From positions 372,001 to 436,000 of the forward strand of contig NZ_CP149822.1 in the NCBI RefSeq assembly GCF_038396755.1: 64,000 nt of DNA, written 5' to 3'. Made by a program: the position numbers and the translations under genes. This DNA comes from Chitinophaga pollutisoli. Lineage in GTDB: Bacteria; Bacteroidota; Bacteroidia; Chitinophagales; Chitinophagaceae. Position 1 is the first letter of the stretch. Each line of letters starts with the position of its first letter. The notes beneath the pieces were generated by a model. The model was not told the origin of the DNA. It ran no database searches and saw nothing but the letters and a program-made list of their open reading frames with translations. Shown here one piece after another: positions 1 to 8,367 of the stretch.

Positions 1-206
1 CGGGGTTCTGCGTTTTTACGGATGTAATAGGTTAGACCGTTGCTCAGCTTCCCGATTTTCACTTCGGGATCTGCCGGAATCTTCTGGCCTGCTGCTACGG
101 CCGAAGTGCTGCCGCCGGATACCGACTTCTGAGCGTAAACAGGGCTCTCGGTCAGAGAAATGACGCTTGCAGCTGCAAGCGTCATCAACAAAAACTTTCG
201 TTTCAT
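1..206 (-). CDS. M16 family zinc peptidase, N-terminal part (runs off window)
   Basis: Only the first 68 residues are present; the gene continues past the left edge. The start at 206 gives a signal peptide (MKRKFLLMTLAAASVISL, then a cleavage region ending in YAQ), so the protein is exported. After a short linker comes PEVKIGKLSNGLTYYIRKN, the opening strand of the insulinase/pitrilysin (M16) fold as found in periplasmic M16 proteases of Bacteroidota. The HxxEH zinc motif would lie outside the window, so catalytic competence cannot be judged. It follows the GH2 gene in the same direction after about 130 bases. Confidence 0.75.
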   Translation of the reverse strand, partial: MKRKFLLMTLAAASVISLTESPVYAQKSVSGGSTSAVAAGQKIPADPEVKIGKLSNGLTYYIRKNAEP

Positions 207-278
207 AAACAGTGATTGGTTTAGATTTATGCGATTACTCGGTTTTCCTATAAGTCAGGCAATTTACTGACATTCCGT

Positions 279-297
279 GATTCCGGAACACGGAATC
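279..297. terminator. Inverted repeat after the GH2 gene, possible weak terminator
   Basis: GATTCCG and CGGAATC flank a five-base loop, inside a larger near-palindrome (CCGTG...CACGG). It sits 35 bases beyond the stop of the minus-strand GH2 gene. There is no T-run, so a rho-independent terminator is not certain; it could also be an operator for the M16 gene. Confidence 0.3.
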
Positions 298-333
298 CGG
301 GTAACCGGCAAAAATCGCAGGTCGGGCTGCTAC

Positions 334-2169
334 TCAAGGAAATTTGACAAGCCCGGCCTTATAAAGCCGCTGATGCGCCTTATAAAATGCCTCCACTGGG
401 TTCTTGAACACCTTCCGGTCGTAAGTCATCAAACCGTTGGTTTCAATCTCCACGTCGGTGGTCTGGGTATACACCGCGGCAGATAATCCATGCTGGATAA
501 GGCTTTCCATCTTCGCCATATAGCTGTCGTAACGGGCGAAAAGCTCCCCTGCGGTCTTGAAAGTCTGGTAACCCCAGTTGTCTTTCTGCTGCCAAACGTG
601 ACCGTCTACCGGCAAACCGAGCCCGCCGAACTCACCGAGTACGAGAATCTGCTTCTCTCCGAAATAAACGGGATCGGGCATCAGCGGCTCAGGATAATTA
701 TGCAGGTCGATCATGTGGCCGGTTTGCTCAAAGTTGCCGCCGCTGGCGCTGTTTACCAGCCGCGAAGGGTCTTTGGCCATCGTCCACTCGGTAATTTCCT
801 TCGTTTTGAACTGGCCCCAGGCTTCATTAAAAGGAACCCATACAACGATGGAAGGCACATTATGCAACACGTCCATGATCACGTTCCATTCCTTGCGATA
901 GTAGCCTTCGGATTCGGGCGTGCGGTCTTTGTCCGTCTGCTTTCCCCAGATGCCGGGGCGCATTTCCCAACGGTTGCCGAGGTCGCCGCTGGGCATGTCC
1001 TGCCAAACCAAGATTCCGAGCTTGTCGCAATGATAATACCAACGCGCGGGCTCTACCTTGATATGTTTGCGGATCATGTTGAAGCCCATTTCCTTCGTCT
1101 TTTCCACGTCGAATTTGAGCGCGGCGTCGGAAGGTGCGGTATATAAACCGTCGGGCCACCAGCCCTGGTCGAGCGGGCCGTAATGGAACAGGAATTTATT
1201 GTTCAGCATCATACGCTGAATGCCAGCCTGGTCTTTCGCCACGCTGATCTTGCGCATCGCGAAGTAGCTTTTCACTTCATCCACTGCTTTGCCCTTGCGG
1301 ACAATGCTCAATTGCAGATCGTACAGGAAGGGCTTGTCGGGCGACCACATCTCGGGCGAAGCGATCTTCAGCACGCCGGTGGCGCCGGGCTCTACTTCCG
1401 TTTCAGCCACCACGGCGCCGTCTTTCAGCGCGGTGATTTTCACCTGGTCGCCGGCGAGGGGGTTTACCACGGTAGTTTGCACGGTAAGGGTCTGCGCGTC
1501 GATGTCCGGTGTTTGTTTAACGGAAGAAAGATAGGTTCCCGGCACGGTTTCGAGCCAAACGGTTTGCCAGATGCCCGTTACAGGCGTATACCAGATGCCT
1601 TCCGGCTTGCGGACCTGCTTGCCGCGGGGTTGCGGGCCTTCGTCGGTGGGGTCCCATACTTTCACAACAATTTCCTGTTGTTTGGTTTTTTTGAGGAAGG
1701 GGGTGATATCCGCGGAGAAGGGATCAAAGCCGCCTTCGTGTTTGATGGCCAGCTGGCCATTCACGTATACTTCCGTTTGCCAGTCCACGGCGCCGAAGTG
1801 CAGGAGAACTTTTTTGCCTTTGGCATCTGCCGGGAGGGTGATTTGTTGCTGGTACCAGAGGAGCTTATCTTTCCCCACGGTTTTACCCACGCCGCTCAGT
1901 GCCGATTCGATGCAGAAAGGCACGAGGATCTTGCCGTCCCACCCTGCCGGGCGCCCGCCGTTGCGCGGGGTAATGGCGTAATTCCATAATCCGTTAAGGT
2001 TTTTCCACTGGGTGCCGCGTTCGAATTGCGGGCGGGGATATTCCTGTAGAACGTTGTCGGGCTTCAGTTCTTCGGCCCAGGGCGACATAATCTTTCCCTG
2101 TACGGGTTTCCATTCCTGGGCATTGGCCATGGAGGCGGCCAGTAACCATGCGAGCAGTTGCTTCTTCAT
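334..2169 (-). CDS. Secreted glycoside hydrolase family 2 protein (beta-galactosidase/beta-glucuronidase type)
   Basis: A 611-residue exported retaining glycosidase. The first 18 residues form a signal peptide (MKKQLLAWLLAASMANAQ). The order is a jelly-roll sugar-binding domain (about 40-210), an immunoglobulin-like domain (about 210-310) and a TIM barrel (about 310-600). The acid/base Glu is E449 in VPFNEAWGQ and the probable nucleophile is E513 in LVLGEFGG, so both catalytic residues are present. It lacks the extra C-terminal domains of LacZ, and its length matches the short GH2 proteins common in Bacteroidota. Substrate specificity (beta-galactoside, glucuronide or mannoside) cannot be assigned from sequence alone. 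It stands alone on the minus strand, divergent from the DUF1080 gene. Confidence 0.88.
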   Translation of the reverse strand: MKKQLLAWLLAASMANAQEWKPVQGKIMSPWAEELKPDNVLQEYPRPQFERGTQWKNLNGLWNYAITPRNGGRPAGWDGKILVPFCIESALSGVGKTVGKDKLLWYQQQITLPADAKGKKVLLHFGAVDWQTEVYVNGQLAIKHEGGFDPFSADITPFLKKTKQQEIVVKVWDPTDEGPQPRGKQVRKPEGIWYTPVTGIWQTVWLETVPGTYLSSVKQTPDIDAQTLTVQTTVVNPLAGDQVKITALKDGAVVAETEVEPGATGVLKIASPEMWSPDKPFLYDLQLSIVRKGKAVDEVKSYFAMRKISVAKDQAGIQRMMLNNKFLFHYGPLDQGWWPDGLYTAPSDAALKFDVEKTKEMGFNMIRKHIKVEPARWYYHCDKLGILVWQDMPSGDLGNRWEMRPGIWGKQTDKDRTPESEGYYRKEWNVIMDVLHNVPSIVVWVPFNEAWGQFKTKEITEWTMAKDPSRLVNSASGGNFEQTGHMIDLHNYPEPLMPDPVYFGEKQILVLGEFGGLGLPVDGHVWQQKDNWGYQTFKTAGELFARYDSYMAKMESLIQHGLSAAVYTQTTDVEIETNGLMTYDRKVFKNPVEAFYKAHQRLYKAGLVKFP

Positions 2170-2384
2170 AAAAATTCAATTAAATCTCAAAATCTGTTTT
2201 CCGGGAGAATCCGTTGAGCCATGCCGGCCATGCCGTTTTCCGGGACCAATATCCTCAACTGCATGCAGCGATAGCTGATACGGGCAAGGGGATCGTGGTG
2301 AGGCAGACGTGGTGACGCTGTTTCTGACGTGGAAGCGATGGCTTGATGGACCAAAATAGTCATTAATTTTTATATCTTTCGATT

Positions 2385-3077
2385 ATGAAACATTTTGTTT
2401 TTTCCGCCCTGCTCCTGGGCGCTTCCACGTTTTGCGACGCACAATCCCGCAGTCTTTTCAACGGCAAAGACCTCACCGGCTGGCACATGGATGTTCCGGA
2501 CCTGGAGAAGGATTCCTCGTTACGCATACCCTTCATCGTACGCAACGGGATGCTGGTAAGCCTGGGATCGCCGGGCGGGCACCTGATCACGGATGCAAAG
2601 CACCGGAACTACAGGCTGGAAGTGGAATACCGCTTCGCCGGGAAGCCCGGGAACTGCGGCGTGCTGGTACATGCGTCGGCACCGCGCGTATTGTATGGAA
2701 TGTTCCCGAAATCTATGGAGGTACAGCTGATGCATAAAAATGCCGGGGATTTCTGGTGTATCGGGGAAGATATCCGGGTAGACAGCATGGAGGTGTATCG
2801 CGGGCCGGAGGCGAACTGGGGAGTGGTGGATGGAAAGGAAAGGCGCGTGCGGAACCGGACAGACGGATCGGAGAAGCCCCTGGGTGAGTGGAACCGGATG
2901 GTGGTGGAATGCCTGGGCGACAAGGTACGGGTGTGGGTGAACGGCGACCTGGTGAACGACGGCTACGGCTGTACGGTAAAGGAAGGCAGCATCGCGTTGC
3001 AGGCCGAAGGGGCGGAAGTGGAGTTCCGGAAAGTGGCGGTGACGCCGATAAAAAAGCTGACGGCGATAAAAAAATAA
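2385..3077 (+). CDS. Secreted DUF1080 (3-keto-disaccharide hydrolase-like) protein
   Basis: A 230-residue protein with a signal peptide (MKHFVFSALLLGASTFCDAQ) and a concanavalin-like beta-sandwich. The family signature SLFNGKDLTGWH opens the mature protein, followed by YRLEVEYRF and GNCGVLVHA, both typical of DUF1080. Some family members hydrolyse 3-keto-glycosides and others act only as binding modules; I infer periplasmic carbohydrate processing without naming a substrate. A sequence resembling a -7 box (TATCTTTC, 2373-2380) lies so close to the ATG that the message could be nearly leaderless. A strong terminator follows at 3086-3110. Confidence 0.82.
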   Translation: MKHFVFSALLLGASTFCDAQSRSLFNGKDLTGWHMDVPDLEKDSSLRIPFIVRNGMLVSLGSPGGHLITDAKHRNYRLEVEYRFAGKPGNCGVLVHASAPRVLYGMFPKSMEVQLMHKNAGDFWCIGEDIRVDSMEVYRGPEANWGVVDGKERRVRNRTDGSEKPLGEWNRMVVECLGDKVRVWVNGDLVNDGYGCTVKEGSIALQAEGAEVEFRKVAVTPIKKLTAIKK

Positions 3078-3085
3078 CGAAAGGG

Positions 3086-3110
3086 ACCGCGGGACACCGC
3101 GGTTTTTTTT
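3086..3110 (+). terminator. Rho-independent terminator after the DUF1080 gene
   Basis: A perfect 7-bp stem (ACCGCGG/CCGCGGT) with a four-base loop is followed by eight T residues, nine bases after the stop codon. Confidence 0.85.
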
Positions 3111-3168
3111 GCTTTCCCGTAAGGTTTCGCCATCGCGGCGCAACTAATATCTCAAAGCATTGCAACGA

Positions 3169-3624
3169 ATGGATGAGGCACGATTCCTTGAAGCACTTTC
3201 CGCCCATGAGGCTACCCTGCACAAGATCTGCCGGTTGTACCGCGATACGGCGGAAGACCGGGAGGATTTGTTCCAGGAGATGGTTTACCAGCTTTGGCGG
3301 GGATGGCCGAAGTTCGAAGGGCGGAGCGCACCTGGCACCTGGATATACCGGGTTGCATTGAGCACGGCGCTGGTACAATTCCGCAAGCGGAGGCCGAAGG
3401 TCGAATACCGGCAGGAATTGCCGGAAGTAGCGGCTCCTGGAAACGACGACCGTTTACCGGAGATGCTGGCGGTATTGTCTCCCGCGGAAAAGGCCATTAT
3501 GGTGTTGTGGCTGGAAGGGTTGAGCTATGCGGAGATAGCTGGGGTGATGGGGATTTCGGAAAGCAGTGCGGGCGCGCGCCTGTCAAGGGCGCGTCAAAAA
3601 ATCAGGCAACGTTTTAAAACATAA
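3169..3624 (+). CDS. ECF-type RNA polymerase sigma factor
   Basis: A short sigma-70 family protein of about 151 residues. Region 2 covers about residues 5-75 (HKICRLYRDTAEDREDLFQE, with the aromatic-rich QLWRGWPKF following), and region 4 covers about 95-150 with a helix-turn-helix (EGLSYAEIAGVMGISESSAG, then ARLSRARQKIRQRF). I chose the ATG at 3169; a TTG three codons upstream is also in frame. The stop lies four bases before the ATG of the downstream membrane protein, so the two genes are probably co-transcribed, as is usual for an ECF sigma factor and its regulator. Confidence 0.9.
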   Translation: MDEARFLEALSAHEATLHKICRLYRDTAEDREDLFQEMVYQLWRGWPKFEGRSAPGTWIYRVALSTALVQFRKRRPKVEYRQELPEVAAPGNDDRLPEMLAVLSPAEKAIMVLWLEGLSYAEIAGVMGISESSAGARLSRARQKIRQRFKT

Positions 3625-3628
3625 ACAT

Positions 3629-4153
3629 ATGGACCCACTACAAGAAGCCTGGCAGAAAATGCCAGCCGCGCGCACCTCCCCTGCCGGGCTGCGCGAGATG
3701 ATCCAGCGGCATCCTGCGCGCCGGGGGATGCGCAGACAGATGATATTTGAAATCCTTTCCCTGACGGTATTTCTGCTGGTGTATTATGACTTTTTCGACG
3801 GGGCGCGGCGCCCGGCAAGCGCCAATGCATGGCTGGTGGCGGCTGTGGCGTTGGTGATCTTACACAATGTGACAGGCTACTTCTTCAGCCGGAGGGTGTT
3901 GGCAGGTAATCATCTGCAGGAGATGGTAAAGGGATATTTATCGGGCATGCGGCGGTTTGCAGTGGTATCCGTGGCGGCACGCGTGGGGATGGTGGTGTGC
4001 ATGTTATTGTTTTTCTGTTCCGGCCTGGCGATGACGGACTGGAAGATGGCAATGTTGATGATAATCGGCGTGATAGCTGCCGCGCAGATGGTTTGGCTGG
4101 GTATCATCTGGCGCAATCGCATACGGGATATTGGTTCCTCGTTGGATGAATAG
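3629..4153 (+). CDS. Small integral membrane protein, possible partner of the ECF sigma factor
   Basis: A 174-residue protein starting at MDPLQEAWQKMP. The N-terminal 45 residues are polar and helical. Then come four hydrophobic segments: around residues 48-62 (EILSLTVFLLVYYDFF), 73-90 (WLVAAVALVILHN), 112-135 (VVSVAARVGMVVCMLLFF) and 140-165. There is no zinc-binding anti-sigma motif and no FecR or RskA domain, so I cannot assign it to a known family. Its position directly after the sigma factor suggests it modulates that sigma factor or is its main target. The intergenic region after it carries three imperfect repeats. Confidence 0.75.
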   Translation: MDPLQEAWQKMPAARTSPAGLREMIQRHPARRGMRRQMIFEILSLTVFLLVYYDFFDGARRPASANAWLVAAVALVILHNVTGYFFSRRVLAGNHLQEMVKGYLSGMRRFAVVSVAARVGMVVCMLLFFCSGLAMTDWKMAMLMIIGVIAAAQMVWLGIIWRNRIRDIGSSLDE

Positions 4154-4164
4154 TCGGCAGGTAT

Positions 4165-4360
4165 GCTGGCAACCCTGAGGATGTTGACAGCGTGTACATC
4201 CGGGGAAAAATCACAGTTTGCCTAACCGTTCCAGCTGGTTTCCGGGCAGTCCGGAAGTTGAAGACAGCTTGTTCTTACAAGTGAAAACTAGTTTTGTCTA
4301 GCGGTTTCAGCTGATTTCGGTGCAGCCAGGAAGTTGAGGACTGCATGTACTTCCGGATGT
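4165..4360. repeat. Three imperfect copies of a ~75-bp tandem repeat
   Basis: The core gnnGTTGAnGAC/GACAGC with flanking GGnAGTCC-like and CATCCGG-like sequence occurs with GTTG at 4183, 4257 and 4333, a period of 74-76 bases. The second and third copies (4214-4277 and 4290-4353) match at roughly 70 percent by eye; the first is shorter and begins at the 3' end of the upstream gene. No open frame runs through them. Confidence 0.55.
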
Positions 4361-4410
4361 TCCGGGTACATAGTTGTAAGTTTTCTTCTTCCGGAATATG
4401 CAATTAAAAA

Positions 4411-4457
4411 GATAAAAAAAACTCCCCGCCGTCAGGAATACCGGTACAACGGGGAGT
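4411..4457 (-). terminator. Orphan rho-independent terminator on the minus strand
   Basis: On the minus strand an 8-bp perfect stem (ACTCCCCG/CGGGGAGT) is followed by a run of seven T. The nearest minus-strand gene upstream ends about 440 bases away at 4895, so the terminator has no obvious gene to serve. Confidence 0.7.
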
Positions 4458-4894
4458 AAAAGAAAAACGGACTTACAATCAACGTCTGAAACATTTTCCA
4501 ATGAGATGAAAAATGAATAGCCTGCCATATGAAATGAAGTAATTGCCAGAAAATGCACCTGAAAATACTACATGGCACTTGCGAATGGTAGCCTTACTTC
4601 GCTCAATGCCCTTACTGACTTAGCCTCCTGTAGACACAGGCAGGCAAATGCTCCAGATCTAATCTAGTTTACATGTCACTGTATGCATATTTCCGGAGCG
4701 TATGTTTGTGAAAACTAAAATGATCCGGTGCGAAATCGTATAAAAAAACGACGGAAAATTTTCAACTGCCCGAATGTCGGAGAAAGCGGGGATAACAGCC
4801 GTTAAAAACTTGTTAAGTGAAGCCAGTGTGGCAGGGATTTCCGGGCGAACAAACAGGAAGTCAACAAACGGGAATAATTATTCGGACGCGGCCG

Positions 4895-5296
4895 CTAAAA
4901 AGACCCTCCGGTCGAAAACAACAACGCAATGTCGCCGGAAGCCCCCGTCAGCCAGGTACCGCCATGTACGCCATCTTCCCCATAAAGCGCCATGGCACGA
5001 AGCATCCTGGCATACGCCCCGCCCGTGAGCACCAGGTGAAACGCTTTCTCGTCGGTGGTCGACAGTCCTTCATCTTCATTACCCTTCCGCATTTCCAGCG
5101 TGTACCCGTTCCCTTGTACAAACGGCAGTTCATCCAGCCGGAGCACCGTCCGCACGCCGTCCGCCAGTTCCTGCACCGCCTTGCACAGCAGATCCGCCTC
5201 GGAAGGATCAAACCGGCTGATCCGCACCAGCCGCTCAGGACCGGCATATGTTAACGCACCGTTTCCACGGATGCCTGTCAGGTAATCCAGTTGCAT
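4895..5296 (-). CDS. Conserved hypothetical protein (133 aa)
   Basis: No family was recognised. The protein starts MQLDYLTGIRGNGALTYAG and is soluble, with neither signal peptide nor membrane helix. It has mixed alpha/beta character: an acidic helix around RFDPSEADLLCKAVQELADG, beta strands around RTVLRLDELPFVQGNGYTLE, and a C-terminal small-residue segment ending LLFSTGGSF. Its composition and codon use match the neighbouring genes, which argues that it is coding. It is divergent from the cyclase gene at 5422, separated by about 125 bases that should hold both promoters. Confidence 0.6.
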   Translation of the reverse strand: MQLDYLTGIRGNGALTYAGPERLVRISRFDPSEADLLCKAVQELADGVRTVLRLDELPFVQGNGYTLEMRKGNEDEGLSTTDEKAFHLVLTGGAYARMLRAMALYGEDGVHGGTWLTGASGDIALLFSTGGSF

Positions 5297-5421
5297 CCTT
5301 CAAGATTAAGGTATTTTTCCTTTTTTCCCAAACTCCGGCGCCATTGCTCCGCCCCGATTCCCAGGCATCCGCCGTTGTCCGGAATCCTGAAATGCAATAA
5401 ATTACGGTAAAACCATTCTGT

Positions 5422-6458
5422 ATGAATCCCAGGACACGGGTGCAGTGGCGGCAATTGTTCCAAATCATCGTTATCTGGTCGGTGATCGGAATGCTGATCG
5501 CCCTGTACGACCATCTCGTTTTGCAGACCTCCGGCTCCGCGGGGCCCGCAGCGGATTACTCGCTATCCCGGTCCCTGCTCGTGAATGCCGCGGCCGGGCT
5601 CATGGGCGCCTTGCTCGGGGGCAGTTTCCTCGTCTTTTTCGTCAACGAGCGGTTCCGCGATAAATCTTATGCCTACACGATCCTCACGGTCACCATTTCC
5701 TTTGTGGCGGTCATCTTCATCGTGGGACAAATCCTTACCCTCATTGAGCCGCCCGACATGGCGCGCATGATGAAAAACGGGCTCATCTGGGCGCTCGTGG
5801 TGGGCATCACGCAATTATTCCTGCAGATCAACAGTAAATTTGGACCGGGCGTTTTCCGTGATATCCTTCGCGGAAAATACAACACGCCCCGCGAAGAGCA
5901 GCGCATCTTCATGTTCCTCGACATCAACGCCTCCACCACCATCGCCGAAATGCTGGGCGACAAACGGTATCACGCTTTCCTGAAAGATTTCTTTACCGAC
6001 ATTACGAACCCCATTCTCGAAAACCGGGGGAAATTTACCAATACGTGGGTGATGAAGTTATCATCGCCTGGCGGTACCGCGACGGCTTCGCGGAAAGCAA
6101 TTGTGTGCAGTGTTTCTTCGACATCAAATACCGCATCCGCGCCCTGCGGGAAAAATACCTGGAGCGCTACGGTGTCTTCCCGGAATTCAAAGCGGGCATA
6201 CATTGCGGGCCGGTAGTGGCGGGAGAAGTGGGGATTATCAAACGTGACATCACCTATTCCGGCGACGTCCTCAATACCACATCCCGCATCCAGGGGATGT
6301 GCAAACTGTTCAACGAAGAAGTGATCGCATCGGCCGATTTAGTATCGGAATTGCGGCTGGGAGAAGATTTCATGGCCCAAACCCTGGGCTCCATCAAACT
6401 GCGGGGGAAGGAAAAAGAAATGGCCCTTCTCGCGCTCAAACCGTTGCGGCTGGCGTAA
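5422..6458 (+). pseudogene. Membrane adenylate/guanylate cyclase, interrupted by a frameshift
   Basis: The first frame (5422-6216) encodes about five membrane segments in residues 12-140, then the start of a class III cyclase catalytic domain with the metal-site Asp in MFLDINASTTIAE. The second half of the domain continues in the -1 frame up to 6458, with the second metal Asp in VGDEVIIAW and the purine/transition-state motif GDVLNTTSRIQ. The frames meet at a run of five G (6026-6030). One extra G would restore a continuous reading (NRG-EIYQYVGDE), which matches the family. Restored length is about 345 residues. All catalytic motifs are intact, so the product would probably be active if the break is a sequencing error. 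Its likely role is cyclic-nucleotide signalling at the inner membrane. Confidence 0.85.
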
Positions 6459-6476
6459 GAAAGGCCATTTCCGTCG

Positions 6477-6899
6477 CTATTTGGATTCGGCGTAACGTTT
6501 GAAGTTATCCAGGATCGCCTGCCATCCGGCCCGCTGCATCTCGATCGGGTTGGTGCCTTCGGGATCAAAGGTTTCCACCACTTCCGTCTGGCCATTGGCT
6601 TCCGTAAAAGTGATCTGTACCTTCCGCCCGTCGCTCATCGTATAGGCAATCTGCTGGTGCGGCACAACCACATCGTAAATCCCGCCGAAGTCGAAGCTGA
6701 AGGAGCCGTCTTTCGCAGCCATGGTAGTACTGAATGCGCCGCCTTTGCGGAGATCGTTGCTGGCTTTGGGCGCGTGCCAGTCGTCGGAGGCCGCGCACCA
6801 TTGCGTGATATGCTCCGGAGCGTTCCATATTTCCCAAACTTTGGCTGCGGGTTGCTGGATGGTGCTGCTGATCGTGATCGCTTGATTTGTCGTTTCCAT
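6477..6899 (-). CDS. SRPBCC / AHSA1-like START-domain protein
   Basis: A 140-residue cytosolic protein of the activator-of-Hsp90-ATPase-1-like branch. The start (ITISSTIQQPAAKVWEIWNA) and the helix after it, the GGAFSTTM strand and the C-terminal helix (GWQAILDNFKRYAES) are all typical of these hydrophobic-pocket proteins. It appears to be monocistronic. A TAnnTTTG-type -7 box (minus strand TATGTTTG, 6957-6964) lies about 58 bases upstream of the start. The ligand is unknown; family members act in stress responses or small-molecule binding. Confidence 0.85.
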   Translation of the reverse strand: METTNQAITISSTIQQPAAKVWEIWNAPEHITQWCAASDDWHAPKASNDLRKGGAFSTTMAAKDGSFSFDFGGIYDVVVPHQQIAYTMSDGRKVQITFTEANGQTEVVETFDPEGTNPIEMQRAGWQAILDNFKRYAESK

Positions 6900-7120
6900 A
6901 CAATAGTCGTTAAATGGTGAATGTTTTCAGTTTTTGTTTGTGTGTGATTGACGATACAAACATACACCGCGATTTATTCACCCGGCATGTGCGAAAACGA
7001 CAAAAAGAAGGGTAAATACCGACAAACCGCTTTCTCCTGAACCACGACCATCTGCAAAAAGTAAAAACCCGCGCCCCCGAAAACTTCCGGTGAAGCGCGG
7101 GCGCCATTAAACATAACCCC

Positions 7121-7725
7121 TTATTTCGGGTCTTCCGCCCTCGTAAAGTCGTTGAAAGAGCCATCGGTATAAGGAATCCGCCAGATGAGCCTGTTCTGTT
7201 CCGTCACCAGGGACCAGTTCTTCATTTCATCCACATATATGGGATGGAGGTCGTCTGCCCCGTATTCCACGCGCTGGCCGTAGCCGGGCGACTGGCTGCC
7301 ACCGCAGGAATTGAAGCGGCGATAGTACCCCGAACCGGCGTAGAACCGGAAGGTTTTCTTCTCCGTGTCGAATACTGCGGTGCCTTTGCGGTAACCAAGG
7401 ACCTGCTCGCGGCAATAGGTCGTGGTTTTGGTCCAGTAGAAATATTGTTCCGCGGTACCGTCGGCCGAGAACTTGTATCCTGTGGCGATTTCGAAAGCCT
7501 GGCCGGCGTAGGAGCCGTCGTAGTTCGAGAATTGGGTCATGGAAAAAGACCCCGCGTGCCAGTATTTCCCTACCATTTCGGCCGGAACGCTGGATTGGGG
7601 AAGATCGGCGCGGACGCCGGGCGCATCATTTTTTTGCTTCCGCAGGCCACTGCCAGGGCCAGCAAGACGGGAAAAGCGGTCCTTTTGAGGAAGGAGCGCG
7701 GATTTGGGGTGTGCATTGTGTTCAT
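7121..7725 (-). pseudogene. Hypothetical lipoprotein with a frameshift after the lipobox
   Basis: From 7725 the first frame reads MNTMHTPNPRSFLKRTAFPV, then a hydrophobic stretch ending LALAVACGSKK: a signal peptide with lipobox VAC. That frame soon stops. The mature part is in another frame and reads NDAPGVRADLPQSSVP, then MVGKYWHAGSFSMTQF and onward to TRAEDPK at 7121. The frames join in a run of seven A on the coding strand (7629-7635); eight would give one continuous protein of about 200 residues. The mature domain is rich in Tyr and Trp with beta-strand pattern (GYKFSADGTAEQYFYWTKTT) and resembles uncharacterised lipoproteins of this phylum. Function is unknown; the predicted site is an envelope membrane. 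Confidence 0.7.
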
Positions 7726-7889
7726 GGTTACCGTTAACAACACAAAAATACCCCGGCCAGGAGCGCCTCGGATAGCGTACAGTGCTCAATTTCGTGGGTA
7801 CCATTACCTATTTGCGGGAAGACACTGCGAAAAATGCGGATTGTTGTGTATTTTCAACACATTATCAACTCAAACCAAAGAGAAAACCC

Positions 7890-8297
7890 ATGAACAAATC
7901 CAACAGACGCAAGTTCCTGGGCACCGCGGCGGCACTTTGCGCCGGCACCGCGGCAGCCGCCATGCCTGGACAAGCCGCTGCCAAGAAGCCTCCCATGTGC
8001 CACCATGTGTTCTTCTGGCTGAAGAACCCTGGTTCGAAGGAAGACCGCGACGCGCTGATCGCCGGAGTCAAATCGCTCTCCAAAATCCCCACTGTGCGTG
8101 ACCTGCGCGTAGGTGTGGTTGCCAATACGGAAGCCCGCGGCGTGGTAGATAGCACCTGGGGCGTGTCCGAGCTGATCTTTTTCGACGATCTGGCTGGCGA
8201 AGCGGCCTACCAGGTACACCCTATCCACGAGGAATTCATTAAAAAATGCAGCCACCTCTGGGAAAAGGTAATCGTGTATGATGCGATGGAAGTATAA
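7890..8297 (+). CDS. Dabb (stress-responsive alpha/beta barrel) protein with Tat-type signal
   Basis: A 135-residue protein. The N-terminus has a twin-arginine motif (NRRKFLG) followed by an Ala-rich hydrophobic stretch, predicting Tat export. The mature domain begins MCHHVFFWLKNPGSKEDRDA, the usual opening of the Dabb dimeric ferredoxin-like barrel, and ends with EFIKKCSHLWEKVIVYDAM. I chose the ATG at 7890 because it starts the signal; the longer upstream frame is unsupported. Biochemical activity is unknown. It ends at a bidirectional terminator shared with the convergent gene. Confidence 0.85.
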   Translation: MNKSNRRKFLGTAAALCAGTAAAAMPGQAAAKKPPMCHHVFFWLKNPGSKEDRDALIAGVKSLSKIPTVRDLRVGVVANTEARGVVDSTWGVSELIFFDDLAGEAAYQVHPIHEEFIKKCSHLWEKVIVYDAMEV

Positions 8298-8315
8298 TGC
8301 TTCCCGCGTAAAATG

Positions 8316-8353
8316 AAAAAATCCCCTGCAGCATGGGTTGCGGGGGATTTTTC
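8316..8353. terminator. Bidirectional terminator between convergent genes
   Basis: AAAAATCCCC and GGGGATTTTT form a 10-bp stem with A-run and T-run on either side, between the ends of the Dabb gene and the gene at 8368-8952. Confidence 0.85.
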
Positions 8354-8367
8354 GTTGGATGGAAGAC

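Larger units (their letters stand above)
4154..4894. other. 740-bp intergenic region without a convincing protein gene
   Basis: It contains the 75-bp repeats (4165-4360) and a strong minus-strand terminator hairpin (4411-4457). The remainder (4460-4894) is AT-richer than the neighbouring genes. An 83-codon minus-strand frame (4307-4558) crosses the terminator and reads like noise. No tRNA cloverleaf or known riboswitch was recognised. A small RNA ending at the terminator is possible. Confidence 0.5.

Noticed and set aside
1183..1989. A 268-codon plus-strand frame inside the GH2 gene
   Set aside because: Antisense shadow of a gene with both catalytic Glu residues in place.
4307..4558. An 83-codon minus-strand frame
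   Set aside because: It runs through a rho-independent terminator and has no family-like features.
4774..5028. An 84-codon plus-strand frame
   Set aside because: Its 3' half is antisense to the 4895 gene and the composition is Arg/His/Pro-rich noise.
6026..6040. Programmed -1 frameshifting at a slippery heptamer in the cyclase
   Set aside because: No in-phase X XXY YYZ heptamer is present, and five other genes have the same kind of homopolymer break; an assembly error explains all six.
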